Shown: positions 1 to 10,916, counted from the first letter of the stretch. The stretch is DNA of 64,000 nt from Clitopilus passeckerianus (GCA_944990035.1 CALYLX010000074.1:62001-126000); one strand, 5' to 3'. The notes: generated from the sequence alone by a model not told the origin. Program-made: numbers and translations.

Positions 1-3000
1 GGGTGCTAGTTTCTTGGAGATGTTTCCTTGATTGAGATTTGTGGCTTCTAACCACACCTTTTCTCCGACTTTGAATGGGGTGAACTGTCGTGTGATCTTC
101 TCTGCCATGCGTTGCGCAGCAAGTGCATGTGCAGCATTTGCTTCATCGCGTGCTAGCAGAAGTTCCTTGATCCGTTTGTCAACTGCGGGAATTTTGCTAG
201 TGGGAGCAATTGATGGGAGTGCAGGTGGTTCGTATCCCATCATTAGGTAGAATGGGGTTCGTTTGGTGACAGAGTGTGTTCGGCTGTTGTAGGAGAATTC
301 TAGAGTGGTAATCCATTTGGACCAGGATTCGGGGTTCTGTGCACAGAAGATGCGGAGATAGGCATCAATCTCCTGATTGATCCTTTCTGTCGCACCATCG
401 GTTTGTGGGTGGTAGGCGGTGCTCATGTTGAGCTTGATTCCAAGGAGTCGTCCCATTTCTTGGAAAACTTTAGAGGCGAATTGAGGTCCTCTGTCTGAAA
501 TTCCTTTGTCGGGAAGTCCAAAGCGACGGTAAACGTTGTCAATGTAGGCGTTTGCAGTTCCTGTGGCGTCGATTTTCTTTGTGCAAGGGATGAAAATTGC
601 CCCCTTCGTAGCTCCATGGTCGACCACGGCCATAATGCTATCGAAACCATCACTCTCTGGGAGATCCGTGTGAAAATCGTGCGTCACTAGCGAAAATGGC
701 CTAGTGGTTTCGGATTTGATGGGCATTAATGGTGGAGCGGTGGGGTGGCGATTGATTTTCATTTGCTGGCACATTGCACAGCCCTGCACAAAGTTCTTGA
801 TGAACACTGACATCCCTGGCCACCAGTAGTCCTTCCGGACTTTCTCCAGTGTCCCAAATTGTCCAGGGTGTCCTGCGCTGGGTAGATCGTGATAACGTTG
901 GACTATCTTCCTTCGGAGGTCTTCGTCATCTGGTACCACGCACTTGTCCTTGTAGTACAAGATGCCATCGTCAAATTTCCAGTCTTCCAGGTTTGATCGG
1001 ATTGGTGGGGGTCCGTCTTCTTTGGCGGTGCGAATGGCGTCAACAATCAGTTTGTCATTGACCATCTTGTGTACAATTTCGTCCTTTAGTTCAATGTCGA
1101 TTGAGCGAAGGAAGAGCTTGTCGGGGAGGAGAATGATGTCTTCGTTGTCGGTGTCTTCACCTGGGATGTGGTCTGGTCGTCGAGATAGTGCGTCAGATTG
1201 TATCATCTTTGCACCAGGGGTGTGTACAAGTTTGATGTTAAACTGGGATAGCATCAAATTCCATCTTGCTTGTCGTCGGTTCAACTTCCGGGCTTCTCGG
1301 AAGTATGTGAGGTTTTGTGATCGGATAGAATCACAACTGAATGTTGGGATCCATGGAAGTAGTGTCGCCAGGTTTCTAATGCGCGGATAATGCCTAGAAG
1401 TTCTCGGTCGTAGATTTCATAGTTCCGTTCTGTTTCCGAGAACGATTTAGATATGAAACCACATGGGTGCCATGATCCGTTGGCGTCACGTTGTTGTAGG
1501 ACTGCTCCTGTTGCATGTTTTGAGGCGTCGCTTTCCACCACAAATGGCTTCGTGGGATCAGGCATCAGCAACACAGGCGCTTCCAGGAATTTGTCTTTCA
1601 GGGTAGTGAAAGCTTTGTGACATTCATTGGTCCATTCCCATTTCTTGTCTTTCTTGGTGAGTTCGTTCAGCGGTTTGGCAATTTCCGCATATTTTCCGAT
1701 GAACCTGCGGTAAAAGTTTCCGAATCCTAGGAATGATCGGACTTCCTTTACTGTAGTTGGCGTAGGCCAGTCGCGCATCCCTGCAAGTTTGACAGGGTCC
1801 ATGGAGATCTTGTTTGGTTCAATGATGAACCCAAGGTATTCCACTCTTGTGGTGTCAAATTGGCATTTCTCTGCTTTGAGGTAGAGATCGTTGTTTTGTA
1901 GTCTTTGTAAGACTCTGCGTGTGCGTTCTCGGTGTTTTTCTGGATCGTTGGAGAAGATGAGGATGTCGTCCATGTAGATGATGACCCATCCTTCGTCTAT
2001 CATGTCTCGGAAAAGGTGGTTCATCATTGCTTGGAAGGTACCGGGTGAGTTCATTAGTCCAAAGAACATCACCATTGGTTCAAATAACCCTCGGTTGGTC
2101 TTGAACGCTGCTTTCCATTGGTCACCATCTTTGATGCGGATGTTGTGATATCCCCATCGAATGTCGAGTTTGGTGAAGACAGTTGCTCCTTTGAGTTTAT
2201 CGATGAGTTCGCTAGCCAGCGGTAAGGGGTAAGCGTTAGGTATTGTTCCTTCGTTGAGTCGTCGGTAATCCTGACATGGTCTCAGGGCTTCCGAGTCTTT
2301 CTTTGCAACAAAGAAGAACGGAGATGCTTGTGGGGAGTTGGATTCTCGGATGTATCCTTTGGCTAGATTTTCCTTGAGAAACTCGTCGAGTTTTTCTTGC
2401 TCTAAGGGGCTGAGCGGATAGACCTTGCAGTCTTTTGGCACGAAATCTGTCTTCAGATCTATGGCGTGATCCCAGGGTCGGCTTGGTGGGAATCGTTCAG
2501 ATGCTGCTTTCTCAAAGACTTTTCTGTAGTCTTGAAGATAGTCGGGGATGATTTCGTCAAGGGATTTCTTTGGTTCCTTATCTTCTCGTTTATGTTCCAG
2601 AGCTTGCGAAATTGATGTTTTCGCACGTATCCACACCTGCTGTGTGTGGTGTCTGGTTGCTGGATGGTGTGTTACCACCGTCTGTCGTATTGTGGTAGTT
2701 GGCCTGATTGGCCCGTACACAAGGTAATCCTTTGTGTGTTCCTGCGTAAGTGGGGGTTCCTCCTTGGTGAATATTCCGACTGCCGGTTCGTTCTGGCAGT
2801 ATGCGATGAGAAAATCTTCATTGATCTCTTCTCCGTCTTCGACTATTCGGAAATAGTCGCTAAGTCCTTCTGATTTTCCGGGATTCTCTTCGGAACAATC
2901 AGGTGCTGGGGTAGGTGGCGTGTTTTCCTCTAGTAGTTGTTCTCGGATGGCTCTCATCCGCTTGATGTCTACTGCTCGCATCAATGTTTGCGACAGTCGT

Positions 3001-3476
3001 TGGGTAATGCGTGATTCGTCGATTTCGAGTGTGCCGTCGCTCCACGATATGATTGGATCTACCCGTTTTAGCCAGGGTAATCCAAAAATCAGGTGGTCTT
3101 TCCCGAGTCCAGTGACAAAACATCTTTCCTTGATGATGGCTGTCCCTATCTTGGCAATAACCCAGGTAAAGTGGGTAATAGTTCCTTGTTTGTTCAGGGT
3201 GCCATCAACGTTTCGTGCTGTAATCGGTTGTCGGAGTGGGAGTAGTGGGAGGTGATGTGTCTTGGCGAAGACGGAGTCGATAAATGACCCTTGCGCTCCA
3301 GAGTCAATGAGAGCTTTTGTGCCGGCGATTGTTGTATTTCCATCTAGGGGGTCTTGTAGAGAGATTGGGATACGCATAGATTCAGCATAAAAATCAGTAG
3401 CTACAAGTACACTGGAAATATCAATCGGGCGAGGAAGTACTGACGTCGGCTTTGCAGTCTTCCTCTTTAAAAACCC
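1..3476 (-). pseudogene. pol: Outer element pol: protease, reverse transcriptase, RNase H, integrase (partial)
   Basis: The polyprotein reads from about 3476 down to the window edge. It shows an aspartic protease (LIDSGAQGSFID near 3300), a reverse transcriptase with the catalytic YMDDILIF box near 1975, an RNase H with the VVESDAS and ILSDHK segments, and then an integrase with an HHCC zinc region (near 900-760) and a DDE core. The frame is continuous from 3476 to about 1310. There an A-run is one base shorter than in the inner copy and the frame shifts; it then continues open to position 1. The chromodomain end is cut off by the window. It is classed as a pseudogene because of the frame break and the nested insertion in gag, although the frame break may be a sequencing error. 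Confidence 0.85.
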
Positions 3477-3662
3477 TCAGCCTCTGCTTCAGTGTAGAAT
3501 TCAGCGGCTTCTTCTTGGGGCATGTCAGCTAGGACTGCTCTGACATATTTGATCAACTCGGCTCCCTTCTCAGGTTTCTTGTGGAATCGGCTGTCGTTGT
3601 TGCTAGGGTAGGTTCTTCCAAAATTCTTCCTTTGAAGACATTGTTGGATCGTGTGACCTTTC
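3467..3662 (-). pseudogene. gag: Outer element gag, 3' fragment
   Basis: This is the C-terminal end of Gag, separated from the rest (10917-11655) by the inner element. It begins within the CCHC zinc knuckle, whose first two cysteines lie at about 10925-10940 and whose His and last Cys lie here. It ends at a TAA at 3467-3469. That stop directly follows a GGGTTTT heptamer (3470-3476, minus strand), which is a candidate -1 frameshift site leading into pol. Confidence 0.8.
3658..3662. repeat. Left target-site duplication of inner LTR element (CTTTC)
   Basis: CTTTC precedes the 5' LTR and is repeated at 10917-10921 after the 3' LTR. Five base pairs is the usual target duplication of Ty3/gypsy elements. 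The uninterrupted sequence can be read in the inner element's own gag, which carries the site once. Confidence 0.95.
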
Positions 3663-4147
3663 TGTTATGATTTTGCTTACATGTTTCTCCTTACATACCC
3701 CGGCCCGCTTACCTATGCACGATTACTCACATATGCTGCGCATCACTGCGCATTTTTCATCTTTTTCCATGCTTACTCCGCATCTCTCACGATCGTGAGA
3801 GACTTATACCTTATCTGACTCTTTCTGACTCGCATTGAGTCATACTGACTCATGTACTTACTCATCATGCTGCGCATGACTCATTACTTGCTCAGCATGC
3901 TGCGCATGTGCTATATTTAGAACTACTAGATAGGTATATAAACCTGTACCATTTGGTCAAGGCTCCTCAGCTTGACCTAGGCAATCTACCTAACTGCTTA
4001 GTTCTCTACTTCGCCTTTAAGTCCCTTGCTTCGTCAATCTCACCAGGTTGTCAGTACAGCCGCAGCTGCTGACAAATCTCTGTCTTTGTTTATCAAAGAC
4101 ATCGAGCGTAAACAGTATTACCTAAGTTGTTAGGCTCTGCCTTAACA
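3663..4147 (+). repeat. 5' LTR of inner element (485 bp)
   Basis: It begins TGTTA and ends TAACA, the short inverted termini expected of an LTR. It contains a 20-bp perfect palindrome at 3783-3802 centred on GATC, three TGA(G/C)TCA heptamers (3836, 3846, 3877), three copies of ATGCTGCGCAT, a TATA box at about 3935 and the R-region segment that pairs with the primer-binding site. Confidence 0.97.
3935..3942 (+). promoter_or_regulatory. TATA box of the 5' LTR
   Basis: TATATAAA lies about 31 bp upstream of TCAGCTTGACCT (3967-3978). A normal TATA-to-start spacing puts the transcript 5' end at or just before this segment, as the self-priming model requires. The same box is at about 10704 in the 3' LTR. 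Confidence 0.7.
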
Positions 4148-4148
4148 A

Positions 4149-4160
4149 AGGTCAAGCTGA
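4149..4160 (+). promoter_or_regulatory. Self-complementary primer-binding site
   Basis: AGGTCAAGCTGA starts one base after the LTR and is the exact reverse complement of TCAGCTTGACCT at 3967-3978 in the LTR, close to the predicted RNA 5' end. Tf1 and related fungal chromoviruses prime minus-strand synthesis by folding the RNA 5' end onto such a site instead of using a tRNA. I see no match to a common tRNA 3' end in this position. Confidence 0.8.
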
Positions 4161-4741
4161 TCAGAAGGCCCGCTCATTGTTAGCGCAGGCCCACCCCACG
4201 ACAACACAGCAGAAGCACGCAACAGGCCGATTGCCGTTGCGGCTACCACTCAGTCACCACGGTCGTACACAGGGCAGACCACCCGCCACGAAATACCACT
4301 CTAGTAGAAGGAACCAACAACGTCTACAAGTTCACCAACGGAAGCTACTGCGGTTTTAATCACAACAATAACCGCTGGTGCTACGCCTCTCTCCTTGGCA
4401 AATTCACATTCACCACCGTTGCCGTTGAAAACAGACACTTCCACGCTCTAGACTTCCCTACCCCTGAACGACCTCATAAGACCCCTGCTATTGTCCGAGC
4501 TCAACGAGAACACGACATTGAAGTAGACGAGGAGGAACAGCGACGCTTCGCACCATTACCCACAGCAATATCCAGGAACCCATCACTAGTCCCGTCTACC
4601 AGCGCTTCTGTCTTGCCCGAAGAGGAAGAAGAAGAACACCAAGTACAACAACAGCTAGAGGAGAGCCCCACAGCTGAGCCAGAGGAGCGCCCCAGTGCAG
4701 AAACAATTGAACCAGAGACCGACTTCGATTTCGACTACGAA

Positions 4742-5715
4742 ATGTCACAAGACAACAACAACAAGAAGGACATTGGAGCCAAACCCCAAACGTTCTCCGG
4801 AGACCGATCCAAGACCAGAAAGTTCATTCAGGAACTTGAAGACTACCTCATCCTAAACAACCTCAACCAACTCGAAGATGACAAGAAGATTCGCATCGCC
4901 CTATCCTTCCTCAAAGAAGGAACTGCAGCAGCATGGGGATTAGAATTTCACGATAAATATTCAGCAGCTGAAAGGAAAGCCACCTACGCTGAATTTATCA
5001 GCCAATTCAAAGAAGCCTTTTCCCCTACCGACGACAAAGCTGCCGCACTTCTCCAACTCAAAGCCTTACGACAGGATGGGACAGCTGACGAATTTGTCAC
5101 CGTCTTCAAGAATATTCTTGCACGAACTGATCTCAGCGGTGACACTGCAAAGATCGAGATCTTCATGGAAGGACTTACCCCAAACTCCGAGAGAAAATTC
5201 TCTTTTCCGATTCCCCTCCTACCACATTCGACGATTGGGTCAAGAAAGCCGTCCAGTTTGACAACAACTGGCGACGTGCCAAGACAATCATGGGACATAC
5301 CCGTATCATCAAGACATCTGATATGGTCAAAGGTGCTTACAAAACACCTACTGGAGCCCGAGACCCAATGGCTATGGATGTTGATCGTTTCACCACTGAT
5401 CCACCCAAACGCCGCCTCACCCAGGAGGAAAGAGAACATCACAAGAAGAACAACTTGTGCTACTATTGCTCCAAGAAAGGTCACACGATCCAACAATGTC
5501 TTCAAAGGAAGAATTTTGGAAGAACCTACCCCAGCAACAACGACAGCCGTTTCCACAAGAAACCTGAGAAGGGAGCCGAGTTGATCAAATATGTCAGAAC
5601 AGTCCTAGCTGACATGCCCCAAGAAGAAGCCGCTGAATTCTACACCGAAGCAGAGGCTGAGGGTTTTAAAGAGGAAGACTGCAAAGCCGACGTCAGTACT
5701 TCCTCGCCCGATTGA
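4742..5715 (+). CDS. gag: Inner element Gag
   Basis: This is the capsid/nucleocapsid protein of the retroelement. The first in-frame ATG (4742) begins MSQDNNNKK. The retrotransposon Gag domain follows (FIQELEDYL through YAEFISQFKEAF, LFMEGL-like end), and then one CCHC knuckle (CYYCSKKGHTIQQC) near 5458-5500. The frame shifts at about 5177, where a C-run has four bases against five in the outer copy, so the protein continues in another frame from about 5290. In this copy Gag runs to 5715. In the outer copy an extra T stops it at the equivalent of 5670. The acidic reading frame is also open upstream of the ATG back to about 4170. Confidence 0.85.
5661..5667 (+). promoter_or_regulatory. Candidate gag-pol frameshift heptamer GGGTTTT
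   Basis: In Gag phase this reads G GGT TTT, which fits the X XXY YYZ pattern for -1 frameshifting. In the outer copy (3470-3476, minus) the next codon is the Gag stop TAA, and the -1 frame has a TGA immediately before GGG. The pol frame therefore opens exactly here. In the inner copy the T-run is one base shorter, which changes the phase relationship. Confidence 0.55.
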
Positions 5716-8700
5716 TATTTCCAGTGTACTTGTAGCTACTGATTTTTATGCTGAATCTATGCGTATCCCAATCTCTCTACAAGACCCCTAGATGGAAATA
5801 CAACAATCGCCGGCACAAAAGCTCTCATTGACTCTGGAGCGCAAGGGTCATTTATCGACTCCGTCTTTGCCAAGACACATCACCTCCCGCTACTCCCACT
5901 CCGACAACCGATTACAGCACGAAACGTTGATGGCACCCTGAACAAACAAGGAACTATTACCCACTTTACCTGGGTTATTGCCAAGATAGGGACAGCCATC
6001 ATCAAGGAAAGATGTTTTGTCACTGGACTCGGGAAAGACCACCTGATTTTTGGATTACCCTGGCTAAAACGGGTAGATCCAATCATATCGTGGAGCGACG
6101 GCACACTCGAAATCGACGAATCACGCATTACCCAACGACTGTCGCAAACATTGATGCGAGCAGTAGACATCAAGCGGATGAGAGCCATCCGAGAACAACT
6201 ACTAGAGGAAAACACGCCACCTACCCCAGCACCTGATTGTTCCGAAGAGAATCCCGGAAAATCAGAAGGACTTAGCGACTATTTCCGAATAGTCGAAGAC
6301 GGAGAAGAGATCAATGAAGATTTTCTCATCGCATACTGCCAGAACGAACCGGCAGTCGGAATATTCACCAAGGAGGAACCCCCACTTACGCAGGAACACA
6401 CAAAGGATTACCTTGTGTACGGGCCAATCAGGCCAACTACCACAATACGACAGACGGTGGTAACACACCATCCAGCAACCAGACACCACACACAGCAGGT
6501 GTGGATACGTGCGAAAACATCAATTTCGCAAGCTCTGGAACATAAACGAGAAGATAAGGAACCAAAGAAATCCCTTGACGAAATCATCCCCGACTATCTT
6601 CAAGACTACAGAAAAGTCTTTGAGAAAGCAGCATCTGAACGATTCCCACCAAGCCGACCCTGGGATCACGCCATAGATCTGAAGACAGATTTCGTGCCAA
6701 AAGACTGCAAGGTCTATCCGCTCAGCCCCTTAGAGCAAGAAAAACTCGACGAGTTTCTCAAGGAAAATCTAGCCAAAGGATACATCCGAGAATCCAACTC
6801 CCCACAAGCATCTCCGTTCTTCTTTGTTGCAAAGAAAGACTCGGAAGCCCTGAGACCATGTCAGGATTACCGACGACTCAACGAAGGAACAATACCTAAC
6901 GCTTACCCCTTACCGCTGGCTAGCGAACTCATCGATAAACTCAAAGGAGCAACTGTCTTCACCAAACTCGACATTCGATGGGGATATCACAACATCCGCA
7001 TCAAAGATGGTGACCAATGGAAAGCAGCGTTCAAGACCAACCGAGGTTATTTGAACCAATGGTGATGTTCTTTGGACTAATGAACTCACCCGGTACCTTC
7101 CAAGCAATGATGAACCACCTTTTCCGAGACATGATAGACGAAGGATGGGTCATCATCTACATGGACGACATCCTCATCTTCTCCAACGATCCAGAAAAAC
7201 ACCGAGAACGCACACGCAGAGTCTTACAAAGACTACAAAACAACGATCTCTACCTCAAAGCAGAGAAATGCCAATTTGACACCACAAGAGTGGAATACCT
7301 TGGGTTCATCATTGAACCAAACAAGATCTCCATGGACCCTGTCAAACTTGCAGGGATGCGCGACTGGCCTACGCCAACTACAGTAAAGGAAGTCCGATCA
7401 TTCCTAGGATTCGGAAACTTTTACCGCAGGTTCATCGGAAAATATGCGGAAATTGCCAAACCGCTGAACGAACTCACCAAGAAAGACAAGAAGTGGGAAT
7501 GGACCAATGAATGTCACAAAGCTTTCACCACCCTGAAAGACAAATTCCTGGAAGCGCCTGTGTTGCTGATGCCTGACCCCACGAAGCCATTTGTGGTGGA
7601 AAGCGACGCCTCAAAACATGCAACAGGAGCAGTCCTACAACAACGTGACGCCAACGGATCATGGCACCCATGTGGTTTCATATCTAAATCGTTCTCGAAA
7701 CAGAACGGAACTATGAAATCTACGACCGAGAACTTCTAGGCATTATCCGCGCATTAGAAACCTGGCGACACTACTTCCATGGATCCCAACATTCAGTTGT
7801 GATTCTATCCGATCACAAAAACCTCACATACTTCCGAGAAGCCCGGAAGTTGAACCGACGACAAGCAAGATGGAATTTGATGCTATCCCAGTTTAACATC
7901 AAACTTGTACACACCCCTGGTGCAAAGATGATACAATCTGACGCACTATCTCGACGACCAGACCACATCCCAGGTGAAGACACCGACAACGAAGACATCA
8001 TTCTCCTCCCCGACAAGCTCTTCCTTCGCTCAATCGACATTGAACTAAAGGACGAAATTGTACACAAGATGGTCAATGACAAACTGATTGTTGACGCCAT
8101 TCGCACCGCCAAAGAAGACGGACCCCCACCAATCCGATCAAACCTGGAAGACTGGAAATTTGACGATGGCATCTTGTACTACAAGGACAAGTGCGTGGTA
8201 CCAGATGACGAAGACCTCCGAAGGAAGATAGTCCAACGTTATCACGATCTACCCAGCGCAGGACACCCTGGACAATTTGGGACACTGGAGAAAGTCCGGA
8301 AGGACTACTGGTGGCCAGGGATGTCAGTGTTCATCAAGAACTTTGTGCAGGGCTGTGCAATGTGCCAGCAAATGAAAATCAATCGCCACCCCACCGCTCC
8401 ACCATTAATGCCCATCAAATCCGAAACCACTAGGCCATTTTCGCTAGTGACGTACGATTTTCACACGGATCTCCCAGAGAGTGATGGTTTCGATAGCATT
8501 ATGGCCGTGGTCGACCATGGAGCTACGAAGGGGCAATTTTCATCCCTTGCACAAAGAAAATCGACGCCACAGGAACTGCAAACGCCTACATTGACAACGT
8601 TTACCGTCGCTTTGGACTTCCCGACAAAGGAATTTCAGACAGAGGACCTCAATTCGCCTCTAAAGTTTTCCAAGAAATGGGACGACTCCTTGGAATCAAG

Positions 8701-9488
8701 CTCAACATGAGCACCGCCTACCACCCACAAACCGATGGTGCGACAGAAAGGATCAATCAGGAGATTGATGCCTATCTCCGCATCTTCTGTGCACAGAACC
8801 CCGAATCCTGGTCCAAATGGATTACCACTCTAGAATTCTCCTACAACAGCCGAACACACTCTGTCACCAAACGAACCCCATTCTACCTAATGATGGGATA
8901 CGAACCACCTGCACTCCCATCAATTGCTCCCACTAGCAAAATTCCCGCAGTTGACAAACGGATCAAGGAACTTCTGCTAGCACGCGATGAAGCAAATGCT
9001 GCACATGCACTTGCTGCGCAACGCATGGCAGAGAAGATCACACGACAGTTCACCCCATTCAAAGTCGGAGAAAAGGTGTGGTTAGAAGCCACAAATCTCA
9101 ATCAAGGAAACATCTCCAAGAAACTAGCACCCAAACGAGAAGGACCCTTCAAGATACTCGAGGTAAAGGACACCTGACCTATAAACTCGACCTGCCAAGA
9201 CGATGGAAGATCCACCCGGTGATTCACGCATCACTTCTCACCCGTTACATCTCCACCAAAGCGCATGGACCCAGCTTCTCTAAACCGCCACCTGACGAAA
9301 TCGACGGAATAGAAGAATACGAAATAGAAGCAATTGTGGCCCATCAGAAACAAGGCAAAGGGCGACACAGATACCTCGTAAAATGGAAGGGATGGCCATC
9401 AGCGGACAACGAATGGATGCCCGAGTCGGAACTGCGGAACGCCAAGAAAATACTCACCGAGTATAAAAAGAGGAAGAAACTCACCTGA
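5668..9488 (+). pseudogene. pol: Inner element Pol with C-terminal chromodomain (frame-broken)
   Basis: The domains in order are: aspartic protease (SGAQGSF near 5835); reverse transcriptase (about 6660-7340, YMDDIL box near 7160); RNase H (about 7570-7900); integrase with HHCC zinc region (about 8240-8370) and DDE core (YDFHTD near 8455, SDRGPQF-like segment near 8640, TERINQE near 8745); and a chromodomain (about 9320-9470, aromatic residues in RYLVKWKGW). The chromodomain directs integration to marked chromatin in this group. Frame shifts occur near 5790, 7045, 7699, 8530 and 9169. Four coincide with homopolymers one base shorter than in the outer copy; the fifth (9169) also lies in a G-run but has no outer sequence to compare. 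The product would be a full-length Pol if those bases are restored. Confidence 0.88.
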
Positions 9489-9526
9489 CACCACATAGCA
9501 AACCCACTCACATCCACTATATAACA

Positions 9527-10366
9527 ATGTCTCAAAATGCCTCTTCCTACGACCGCACCATCATCCGCAACACCTTCAAATCCGATACCGCTATTACGGC
9601 GCTCCGTACGCATACTGCCTGGAGCAGCAACGACAACCCTCTCACCGCTGTGGGAGAACAAGGAACCCTTTACCAAAACCGACGAACCGAAACTCGCAAC
9701 GAAGTGGCTCGTCTGCGCCACCAATTTGCGAAAACCACTGACGATCTTGATCAACTTTTGGACAAAGTTGATCGAGAAACGGAGGAGACCCTCACAGACC
9801 TCTTCTTTGCTATTGGAGGAACAGCTTTCCTCGACGAATTCTTCCCCGAACGACAAAACTGGTTCAACAACCCAGAGGAGACAGACTTCGAAACCCTTGC
9901 CTCCAATCCCTGGGGGCCTGAGGAAAGTCAAGAAGAGGAAGTCACGATCCTCACTGCACGTCAAGTTTGCGGAACCCTACGAGCATTTCCTCCCGTCACC
10001 AATTTACACACCACCGCAAAAATAAAACATAACCCCTTCGTCAAAGAAGAACAGAACGACAACAAGGAAAACATCAACCCCAATGGCAAACCCTCCAACG
10101 CCATACCTCTCCGCATTCGAAAGCCCACCAGAGTCCGACTCACCAACGCTGGTGAACCTTCCCCCCCTCGACAATATCGTCCCAGAAGGCGCCGCGCACT
10201 GGATACCTTGCCAACAGACCACCACCACCCAGATGGTTCAGATGCTACATTTGTGGAGGCAGACACCGACAGTGTCATTGCTTTCGTTTTGTGTGTCGTC
10301 TGTGCCATCGTCGTGGCCCAGGCCATTACCCGGTTAGCTGCCCACAACGCTACCACAAGGGCATAG
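9527..10366 (+). CDS. Third ORF of the chromovirus, C-terminal membrane segment
   Basis: This 279-residue ORF lies between the pol stop (9488) and the 3' LTR, the position an env-like gene would occupy. The N-terminal half is acidic with heptad-like helices (EVARLRHQF, LDQLLDKVDRETEE). The middle is polar with an Arg-rich patch (YRPRRRR). The C-terminus has one hydrophobic span (SVIAFVLCVVCAIVVAQAI) followed by a short tail. There is no signal peptide, and I recognise no known domain. An open frame of 840 nt is unlikely by chance. Single homopolymer errors at 9912 (G5) and 10016 (A5) could alter the middle third. The outer copy of this ORF is outside the window, so it cannot be compared here. 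Confidence 0.6.
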   Translation: MSQNASSYDRTIIRNTFKSDTAITALRTHTAWSSNDNPLTAVGEQGTLYQNRRTETRNEVARLRHQFAKTTDDLDQLLDKVDRETEETLTDLFFAIGGTAFLDEFFPERQNWFNNPEETDFETLASNPWGPEESQEEEVTILTARQVCGTLRAFPPVTNLHTTAKIKHNPFVKEEQNDNKENINPNGKPSNAIPLRIRKPTRVRLTNAGEPSPPRQYRPRRRRALDTLPTDHHHPDGSDATFVEADTDSVIAFVLCVVCAIVVAQAITRLAAHNATTRA

Positions 10367-10418
10367 ACCGTCACTTCTGGGGTAAAGGAAGGAATTGAAG
10401 TCAGGAGACTTCAACGAT

Positions 10419-10431
10419 AGCGAGAGGGTAA
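10419..10431 (+). promoter_or_regulatory. Polypurine tract
   Basis: AGCGAGAGGGTAA immediately precedes the 3' LTR (TGTTA at 10432). This is the expected place for the primer of plus-strand synthesis. It is not a pure purine run. Confidence 0.6.
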
Positions 10432-10916
10432 TGTTATGATTTTGCTTACATGTTTCTCCTTACATACCCCGGCCCGCTTACCTATGCACGATTACTCACA
10501 TATGCTGCGCATCACTGCGCATTTTTCATCTTTTTCCATGCTTACTCCGCATCTCTCACGATCGTGAGAGACTTATACCTTATCTGACTCTTTCTGACTC
10601 GCATTGAGTCATACTGACTCATGTACTTACTCATCATGCTGCGCATGACTCATTACTTGCTCAGCATGCTGCGCATGTGCTATATTTAGAACTACTAGAT
10701 AGGTATATAAACCTGTACCATTTGGTCAAGGCTCCTCAGCTTGACCTAGGCAATCTACCTAACTGCTTAGTTCTCTACTTCGCCTTTAAGTCCCTTGCTT
10801 CGTCAATCTCACCAGGTTGTCAGTACAGCCGCAGCTGCTGACAAATCTCTGTCTTTGTTTATCAAAGACATCGAGCGTAAACAGTATTACCTAAGTTGTT
10901 AGGCTCTGCCTTAACA
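10432..10916 (+). repeat. 3' LTR of inner element (485 bp)
   Basis: It has the same length and, by eye, the same sequence as the 5' LTR at 3663-4147, including the palindrome, TGA(G/C)TCA sites and TATA box. It is followed by the second CTTTC copy. Confidence 0.97.

Larger units (their letters stand above)
3663..10916 (+). mobile_element. Complete inner Ty3/gypsy chromovirus (7,254 bp), nested
   Basis: This is a full-length element: 5' LTR 3663-4147, primer-binding site at 4149, gag, pol with integrase chromodomain, a third ORF, a polypurine tract and a 3' LTR 10432-10916, flanked by CTTTC duplications. The chromodomain and the self-priming signal place it in the fungal Tf1/sushi-like chromovirus group. 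The two LTRs are the same length and I saw no difference between them, which means a very recent insertion. It sits in reverse orientation within gag of another copy of the same family. Confidence 0.95.

Noticed and set aside
423..653. Minus-strand ORF in the outer element
   Set aside because: It is an out-of-frame shadow of the integrase coding region; the true frame runs through to the window edge.
9518..9526. TATATAA just before the third ORF, as an internal promoter
   Set aside because: It lies only three bases before the ATG, so a normal start site would fall inside the ORF; probably chance.
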